From DAOVDI01 sp965373045 (GTDB lineage Bacteria > Acidobacteriota > Aminicenantia > Aminicenantales > Aminicenantaceae), in contig CBDVEQ010000185.1 in NCBI GenBank assembly GCA_965373045.1, forward strand, positions 1-5,271: 5,271 nucleotides of DNA. The letters are read 5' to 3'. A program made the position numbers and the translations under genes. Each line of letters opens with the position of its first letter. Within the stretch, counting starts at the first letter, position 1. The notes beneath the pieces are model-generated. The model did not search any database, had not been told where the DNA came from, and saw only the letters and a list, made by a program, of their open reading frames with translations. This document shows, in pieces, positions 1 through 5,271 of this stretch.

Positions 1-702
1 TGGTGGGATTACAGCAAGATACCCGATCAGATCCGCGGTAAAAACGCCTTCCCTGTACAGGGAGGGCATTATGAACCTTTCCTGATATACAAATATCTTC
101 GAGGTGATGAACAAGGCTATATGGATCTGATGTTGCATCCCGAGATGGTGCACTACTGCCTTGATAAACTCCTTCATCTTGGAATAGAAGATATCACCCG
201 TATATACGAGCAGATCCCAGGTCAAGTTTTGGTGACCTATGTGGCCGAAGATATGGGTGCACAGGACGACCTCCTGATCTCCCCTCAGCATATAAAAGAA
301 TTCCTTCTTCCGCGAATGAAAAAAGTGATAGGCCTGGTCCATCAGGCAGGTGCTTTTGTTTTTCACCACAATGATGGAGCTGTAAGCCGTATTTTGCCTG
401 ACATGATCGAGGCCGGAATCGATCTTTTGAATCCCATCCAGTGGCGCTGTCAGGGGATGGACCGGAAAAGATTAAAATCAAAATTTGGTAACAAGATTGT
501 ATTCCACGGCGCTATGGACAACCAGGATACTCTTGTGTTTGGTTCTGTAAAAGATGTTGAGAATGAGGTTTTGGAGAACCTGGATATCCTGGGAAAAAAT
601 GGCGGTTACATCCTTGCGCCTTGCCATAACATACAGGCGGCCAGTCCTCCGGAAAACATTGTGGCCATGTATGAAACCTGCTTTATAAATGGCTTTTATT
701 GA
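1..702 (+). CDS. URO-D superfamily protein, 5' partial
   Basis: The frame is open from base 1 to a TGA at 700-702, giving 233 residues. The family is usually about 330-380 residues, so the N-terminal third lies off the left edge; the ATG at 121 is internal. Family hallmarks are seen: a PGQ segment followed by an EDMGAQ stretch (about residues 72-89), HHNDG (122-126) ending a beta strand, LNPIQ (143-147), FHGAMD (168-173), and a C-terminal GGYILAPCHN stretch before PPENI. These match the URO-D TIM-barrel superfamily, which includes haem-pathway HemE and corrinoid- or cobalamin-dependent methyltransferases (MtaA/MtbA-like). It is closer to the uncharacterised catabolic branch than to HemE. The HxC zinc motif typical of MtaA/MtbA reads H-H-N here, so zinc-thiol methyl transfer is doubtful, although a Cys remains in APCHN. 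It converges on the PLP-enzyme gene and overlaps its 3' end. Family is firm; substrate and reaction are unknown. Confidence 0.85.
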   Translation, partial: WWDYSKIPDQIRGKNAFPVQGGHYEPFLIYKYLRGDEQGYMDLMLHPEMVHYCLDKLLHLGIEDITRIYEQIPGQVLVTYVAEDMGAQDDLLISPQHIKEFLLPRMKKVIGLVHQAGAFVFHHNDGAVSRILPDMIEAGIDLLNPIQWRCQGMDRKRLKSKFGNKIVFHGAMDNQDTLVFGSVKDVENEVLENLDILGKNGGYILAPCHNIQAASPPENIVAMYETCFINGFY

Positions 703-2020
703 TAGATAAACAAGAGAGGTCTTCTTCTTTGAGAATCTTTTCCAACTTATCCAGTAACAGATCAGCATTGTCCCTTGTAAATACAAGAGGAGGCTTAATC
801 TTCAGAACATTGTTATTGATCCCATCCATACTGATGAGAATACCCTCCTCTTTCATTCTTTCCACAATATGAGCAGCATAACCGGGCGCCGGCTCCCTGG
901 ATTTTCTGTCCCTGACCAGCTCTATCCCGATAAACAGGCCTATCCCCCGGACATCTCCTATAATGGAGAAATCATGCTTCAACTTTTCTAATCCATCCAT
1001 TAGATAGTTTCCCACCCTTAATGCGTTATCTTGAAGTTTTTCTTCTTCTAAAACTTCCAACACAGCAAGCCCGGCCGCACAGGAAACAGGATTTCCTCCA
1101 AATGTGTTGAAATATTCCATCCCATTGTCAAATGAATCGGCTATTTTTTTTGTTGTGATCACTGCGGCCAGAGGGAAACCATTGCCTGCCGGCTTTCCAA
1201 TGGTAACAATATCCGGGATGACATTTTGAGTCTGGAAACCCCAGAAATGTGTTCCCACACGGCCGAATCCGATCTGAACCTCATCTGCAACACACACTCC
1301 ACCCGCTTTTCGGACGTGTTGGTAAACTTCATGCAAATATCCCTCAGGCAATAAGATCTGCCCTGCACAACCCATAAGAGGCTCTCCAAAAAAGGCCGCG
1401 ATATTTCTCCCTTTTTTCTTAATTTTTTGGATAGCATTCTGTACAAATTTCGAATATTTTTTTCCGGCTCCGGGATCCCCATAGAAGTATGGCCCCTGAT
1501 AAAGGTCAGGCATGGCCACTTTATATGTGAACTCCGGCTGTCCCTTTCCTCCGGTGCCATCAAATTTATAAGGACTTATAGCTATCAGTGAAGAAAGATT
1601 ACCGTGATAGGCTCCCTCAACAACCACAATGTCTTTCTCTCCGGTATAGTCCCAAACCATTCGAAGCGCCAAGTCATTGGCTTCACTCCCGGAATTTACA
1701 ACAATACAGACATTTAAAGGGTCAGGCAGCTTTCTGCAAATCTTTTTTGCATATTGGACAAGATTCTCATGAAGGTAGCGTGTATTTGTATTAAGAACAG
1801 CCATCTGTTTTTGAACAGCCTTCACGACTTTAGGGTGGGAGTGACCTACAATGGGCACATTGTTAACAGCATCCAGATATTTCCGGCCGGTCTCATCATA
1901 GAGATACTGCATAGCCCCCCGGACAATCATCAAGTGTTTTTTATAGGATAAGCTGAGTGATTTACCTAAAAACTTTTTTCGTAGTTCGGCTATATTTTCT
2001 TTTGTAATTGTATCAACCAT
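683..2020 (-). CDS. Class III PLP enzyme, AGXT2L-like phospho-lyase
   Basis: This is a fold-type I, class III aminotransferase-family protein of 445 residues, a normal length. Visible motifs are GSEAND (111-116, PLP phosphate region), EGAYHGN (135-141), DEVQIGFGR (246-254; D246 should bind the pyridine nitrogen), IGKPAGNGFP (274-283; K276 is the Schiff-base lysine) and NTFGGNPVS (305-313). The GKPxGNG and NTFGGNPVS forms are those of ethanolamine-phosphate or 5-phosphohydroxylysine phospho-lyases (AGXT2L1/2), which eliminate phosphate and ammonia instead of transaminating. Start choice: an ATG at 2092 would give 24 more residues and an 80 nt overlap with the kinase gene. The ATG at 2020 gives an 8 nt overlap (ATGGTTGA, containing the kinase stop) and an N-terminus of normal family length, so I prefer it; the upstream GGGA is only a weak ribosome site. 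Cytoplasmic. An ordinary aminotransferase (omega-amino acid or amine substrate) is the main alternative. Confidence 0.88.
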   Translation of the reverse strand: MVDTITKENIAELRKKFLGKSLSLSYKKHLMIVRGAMQYLYDETGRKYLDAVNNVPIVGHSHPKVVKAVQKQMAVLNTNTRYLHENLVQYAKKICRKLPDPLNVCIVVNSGSEANDLALRMVWDYTGEKDIVVVEGAYHGNLSSLIAISPYKFDGTGGKGQPEFTYKVAMPDLYQGPYFYGDPGAGKKYSKFVQNAIQKIKKKGRNIAAFFGEPLMGCAGQILLPEGYLHEVYQHVRKAGGVCVADEVQIGFGRVGTHFWGFQTQNVIPDIVTIGKPAGNGFPLAAVITTKKIADSFDNGMEYFNTFGGNPVSCAAGLAVLEVLEEEKLQDNALRVGNYLMDGLEKLKHDFSIIGDVRGIGLFIGIELVRDRKSREPAPGYAAHIVERMKEEGILISMDGINNNVLKIKPPLVFTRDNADLLLDKLEKILKEEDLSCLSINKSHL

Positions 2021-3077
2021 GTTCTTTTGTCCCGCATGCATCCCGGAAAGAACAATATATGGAATGGGGATGAACGTTTTTAAATCGTTCAAGAAGTGCC
2101 CATGCCGGTTTTTCTGAAATGACCAGGTATTTGTTGTCCGGGCTCAATTTCTTTTGATATGCCGAAACGGAAACACTCATGATCAGCCTCATACAGATCA
2201 TTGGGAACAGAACTTTCAGCTCGGTCTCAGTTATGGAAATAGTAGAGGAATAACCTGATAAAACAAACAAAGCGGTTTTTATGGGGTCGTTTTTCTTCAT
2301 CATGATATAGGCTAAAGCAATGGCCAGTTCACAAATAGAATAGGAATAGACCGTATCTCCAAAATCAATGATCCCTGCGATCGTTCTCTGTTCATAACCT
2401 TCAGTATATTTTGCATCAGGCAATACAATGATATTATAATCATTGGCATCATTTTGTATGAGGCTGCAGCGCAGTCCAGGAAGGAGAGGTACGGCGCAGC
2501 TTTCATATAGATCAATATAGAATCCCACCAGGCTGCGATAATCCGGATTATTGATATGATTTTTATATTTCTTTACGGTTTCAGGCCCCCGGAACATATT
2601 CCAAGTAAAATCAGTCCGGAATTTGATATCAGGTAGGGAACTAAAAGCTTTAACCATCCTTCCGATAAAACACCCGAATTCATACATGAGATCAGTGGAA
2701 TGCGGCAATGATTCTGCCAGAAGAACACCTTTTAAATAGGTCAAAAGCCGTACAAAAAACGCATCTCCATCTCTGTCCTTGATTGAAACGATTTTTTCGC
2801 CTGATCTTGCCGGAAGGGGTTTTGGACACATGGAAGGGCTTGTTTTCTGGCTGAGCTGCAGCATAACCTGATTCTGGATCTCCAGGTCTTTTTTTGTCTC
2901 TGATATATTGGCGATCTTCAACACATACTCATTTCCATCTTCGGTGTGAAGATGGAAATTTTGATCCTGATAGCTGTACAGTTCCTTGGCTCTAGCCTTA
3001 ATACCGAATAAATTTAAGACATATTTCTCCACATCTATCCTTAAAAATTCTGGTACCTGTTTATCCTGCTTATTCAT
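2013..3077 (-). CDS. APH-fold kinase, hydroxylysine kinase-like
   Basis: This 354-residue protein has the aminoglycoside phosphotransferase/choline kinase fold. Seen: YVLKIAN (51-57; K54 is the likely ATP-binding lysine), QNDANDYN (208-215; catalytic D210, metal ligands N215 and D238) and IIDFGD (236-241). The C-terminal block SVSAYQ...YLVISEKPAWALLERF...FRDACG (303-349) is typical of the hydroxylysine kinase (AGPHD1) group, which in bacteria often sits beside or is fused to class III PLP enzymes. The inferred job is ATP-dependent phosphorylation of a hydroxyl on an amine or amino acid that the downstream enzyme then cleaves. The first residue of the catalytic loop, usually His (HGD or HND), is Gln here. 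The ATG at 3077 lies inside a 53 bp repeat and has no clear Shine-Dalgarno; no in-frame ATG, GTG or TTG exists before the upstream stop. Its TGA overlaps the next gene's start. Substrate unknown; antibiotic phosphorylation is a less likely alternative. Confidence 0.87.
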   Translation of the reverse strand: MNKQDKQVPEFLRIDVEKYVLNLFGIKARAKELYSYQDQNFHLHTEDGNEYVLKIANISETKKDLEIQNQVMLQLSQKTSPSMCPKPLPARSGEKIVSIKDRDGDAFFVRLLTYLKGVLLAESLPHSTDLMYEFGCFIGRMVKAFSSLPDIKFRTDFTWNMFRGPETVKKYKNHINNPDYRSLVGFYIDLYESCAVPLLPGLRCSLIQNDANDYNIIVLPDAKYTEGYEQRTIAGIIDFGDTVYSYSICELAIALAYIMMKKNDPIKTALFVLSGYSSTISITETELKVLFPMICMRLIMSVSVSAYQKKLSPDNKYLVISEKPAWALLERFKNVHPHSIYCSFRDACGTKEHG

Positions 3078-3122
3078 AAAAATTGCCGATAGCCTACCAT
3101 TATTTCTTATATATCATCCAGT
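3070..3122. repeat. 53 bp direct repeat, left copy
   Basis: This matches 3337-3389 at 50 of 53 positions; the differences are at 3103 (t/c), 3117 (t/c) and 3120 (a/g). It covers the kinase start codon (complement of 3075-3077) and about 45 bp of its leader. On the minus strand it contains an 8-codon reading frame (3100-3074, MVGYRQFL) whose TGA overlaps the kinase ATG as ATGA, which could couple translation, although no strong ribosome site precedes it. It also carries TGCCGATA at 3084-3091. Confidence 0.9.
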
Positions 3123-3192
3123 CAGGTTTTTTCTCCGAACAATTTCCTCCATAACTTTGTTATGTAACATTTCTCTAATATCTCAATTTTAT

Positions 3193-3358
3193 TATCGGCA
3201 TTTTTTACCCTACGGGCGAGCCGATCTTACCGCAGTGGCTTCGTCGTGTTCCGTTCGCAGTATATGAATACAGCTTCACAAACCACTCCTTGCAGCTACG
3301 GCAATCTCGACCCGTGAATAAAGCAGGCTCTCTGAATTATTCATAAAAATTGCCGATA
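3193..3358. repeat. 166 bp nested palindromic (MITE-like) element
   Basis: The ends are an inverted repeat: 3193-3207 pairs with 3344-3358 at 14 of 15 positions, with one T-T mismatch at 3201/3350. The outer tips read TATCGGCA and TGCCGATA, so TA dinucleotides bound a TCGGCA...TGCCGA core. Two further helices nest inside (3213-3220 with 3306-3314; 3227-3235 with 3296-3304). No transposase is present. It could be a non-autonomous foldback or MITE element, with TA as the possible target duplication, or the gene for a structured RNA. The homology of the flanking 53 bp repeat extends beyond the terminal arm, which fits a simple MITE boundary poorly. Confidence 0.6.
3213..3314 (-). ncRNA. Possible structured RNA or leader element
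   Basis: Two stacked helices are seen. Helix A pairs 3213-3216 with 3311-3314 and 3217-3220 with 3306-3309 (8 bp, one bulge at 3310). Helix B pairs 3227-3235 with 3296-3304 (9 bp). Two positions of helix B (3229/3302 and 3233/3298) are A-C or C-A on the plus strand but U-G or G-U wobbles on the minus strand, so only a minus-strand transcript forms it unbroken. An inner hairpin at 3257-3274 (loop ATGA/TCAT) and a possible 5 bp pairing of 3234-3238 with 3283-3287 add structure. I do not recognise a known RNA family. It lies in the leader of the kinase gene. It could instead be DNA-level palindrome structure or coding remnant. Confidence 0.35.
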
Positions 3359-3389
3359 GCCTACCATTACTTCTTATATATCACCCGGT
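3337..3389. repeat. 53 bp direct repeat, right copy
   Basis: This is the partner of 3070-3122, offset by exactly 267 bp with three transitions. The 8-codon frame and the overlapping ATGA are preserved (3367-3341). In this copy the ATG at 3344-3342 opens a frame of only 22 codons ending at 3276, not a kinase. The copies enclose 214 bp. Possible origins are a partial duplication of a leader region or insertion next to a dispersed repeat. Confidence 0.9.
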
Positions 3390-3437
3390 TATTTTACCTC
3401 TAATATTGACCCTATACAAATTTCCAGAGTTTTGAAA

Positions 3438-4857
<1,420 letters not shown>

Positions 4858-4865
<8 letters not shown>

Positions 4866-5271
4866 AGTCTTTCCTTTCTCTGTTTTCTCCACGATCTGCT
4901 CCTCCAATACTAGTCGGCAGTTCTCCGTGGCCGACCGAGGCATGGCAATGGATACAGCCGACTGCATCCGGGTTGGTTACATCTCTCTTGAACAGTTCGT
5001 AAACCATGTCCTCATGGCATTTCACACAGTTGTGCTGCAGGATGCTGCTGTTTTTTTCCTTGATCATGATAGGTTCGTGGAAATCCTGCATGGTGAAGGC
5101 CTTGGAGTGGTGGTAACCGTTTTCGGCCTTGGCAATGTATTTAGCAATGAAGTTGTGCGGCAGATGGCAGTCGACGCAAGTAGCCGCAGAGTGGTGGCTC
5201 GACTTCTGCCACGAATCATATTGCGGGGTCATAATGTGGCAGTTCACGCAGGCTTTGGGATCGGTACTGAA
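4858..5271 (-). CDS. nrfH: NrfH, tetrahaem quinol dehydrogenase, 5' partial
   Basis: This is the small membrane-bound subunit of the NapC/NirT family that oxidises menaquinol and passes electrons to NrfA. The frame is open to the right edge (137 residues seen); the N-terminal membrane helix is outside the window. The GTG at 5247 is not the start: it falls inside the first haem motif, whose first Cys is encoded just upstream of it. Haem motifs: CVNCH (8-12 of the fragment), CVDCH (32-36), CVKCH (82-86), CIHCH (106-110). The first continues as HIM, matching the CxxCHxM form in which Met ligates haem 1 in Desulfovibrio NrfH. ASVGHGELPTSIGG near the C-terminus is also characteristic. The stop (complement of 4858-4860) overlaps the nrfA start by 8 nt, indicating one transcript and coupled translation. 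Related NapC-type proteins are the alternative, but the nrfA partner makes NrfH clear. Confidence 0.95.
4871..4877 (-). promoter_or_regulatory. Ribosome binding site of nrfA
   Basis: The minus strand reads AAAGGAA here, with AGGA six bases before the ATG at 4865. It supports that start over the ATG at 4967. The site lies within the end of nrfH, as expected for coupled translation of NrfH and NrfA. Confidence 0.75.

Larger units (their letters stand above)
3078..3437. other. Gene-free region between nrfA and the kinase
   Basis: No convincing protein gene lies here. The region holds the two 53 bp repeat copies and the nested palindrome described separately. The remaining parts, about 3123-3192 and 3390-3437, are AT-rich. 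I see no strong hairpin with a T-run after nrfA, so a factor-independent terminator is not evident. I also see no clear -35/-10 pair for the kinase. A GGAGG on the minus strand (complement of 3146-3150) is not followed by a well-spaced ATG. Confidence 0.7.

Noticed and set aside
2021..2092. ATG at 2092 (or 2041) as start of the PLP enzyme
   Set aside because: The added residues lie opposite the conserved kinase C-terminus in another frame, have no ribosome site, and do not resemble the family N-terminus.
3193..3206. Sigma-28 type -10 element (GCCGATAA on the minus strand)
   Set aside because: The -10-like octamer is present, but there is no TAAA at the expected spacing upstream, and the motif is better explained as the arm of the inverted repeat.
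2986..3267. Plus-strand 93-codon frame spanning the kinase start and the palindrome
   Set aside because: It begins antisense to the kinase and runs through repeats; no domain or ribosome site supports it.
3123..3336. Target-site duplication of a transposon insertion
   Set aside because: A 53 bp imperfect direct repeat is far longer than known target duplications, and no transposase is present; a MITE-like reading is kept only as a hypothesis.
3070..3389. CRISPR array
   Set aside because: There are only two copies, 53 bp long and 267 bp apart, with no regular spacers and no cas genes.
4866..4967. Upstream ATG at 4967 as the nrfA start
   Set aside because: It would add 34 residues before the membrane segment, overlapping the last haem region of nrfH, and lacks the well-spaced ribosome site present before 4865.
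5245..5247. GTG at 5247 as the nrfH start
   Set aside because: It lies inside the first haem motif CVNCH, whose first Cys is encoded just upstream, and the frame stays open to the window edge.

Overview
The window holds five protein-coding genes and one unusual intergenic region. Four genes are on the minus strand, in transcription order: nrfH (cut by the right edge), nrfA, a small-molecule kinase of the APH/hydroxylysine-kinase type, and a class III PLP enzyme of the phospho-lyase (AGXT2L-like) type. The fifth gene is on the plus strand at the left edge: the C-terminal two thirds or so of a uroporphyrinogen-decarboxylase (URO-D) superfamily protein, converging on the PLP enzyme with a 20 bp overlap.

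Right part (about 3438-5271): a GC-rich pair encoding the membrane cytochrome c quinol dehydrogenase NrfH (four CxxCH haem motifs) and the pentahaem ammonia-forming nitrite reductase NrfA. Together they move electrons from menaquinol to nitrite (DNRA, respiratory nitrite ammonification). NrfA has CxxCH at its first, catalytic haem instead of the more familiar CxxCK.

Middle (3078-3437): a gene-free stretch. A 53 bp imperfect direct repeat (3070-3122 and 3337-3389) is spaced 267 bp apart, and its left copy contains the kinase start codon. Between the copies is a nested palindrome (3193-3358) with three successive helices. Its outer arm can pair with either repeat copy, so two mutually exclusive folds are possible just ahead of the kinase gene.

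Left part (1-3077): visibly more AT-rich. The kinase and PLP enzyme overlap by 8 nt and look like a kinase/phospho-lyase pair: phosphorylate a hydroxylated amine or amino acid, then eliminate phosphate and ammonia. The substrate cannot be read from the sequence. The URO-D-family neighbour suggests a catabolic cluster, but its own substrate is unknown.

Organism: an anaerobic or facultatively anaerobic bacterium is implied by NrfHA. The AT-rich half has a Clostridia-like flavour, while the nrf half looks like a GC-richer Gram-negative-type lineage. The abrupt change between about 3390 and 3437 suggests either horizontal transfer or a join between two genomes in an assembly. This cannot be resolved from the window alone.
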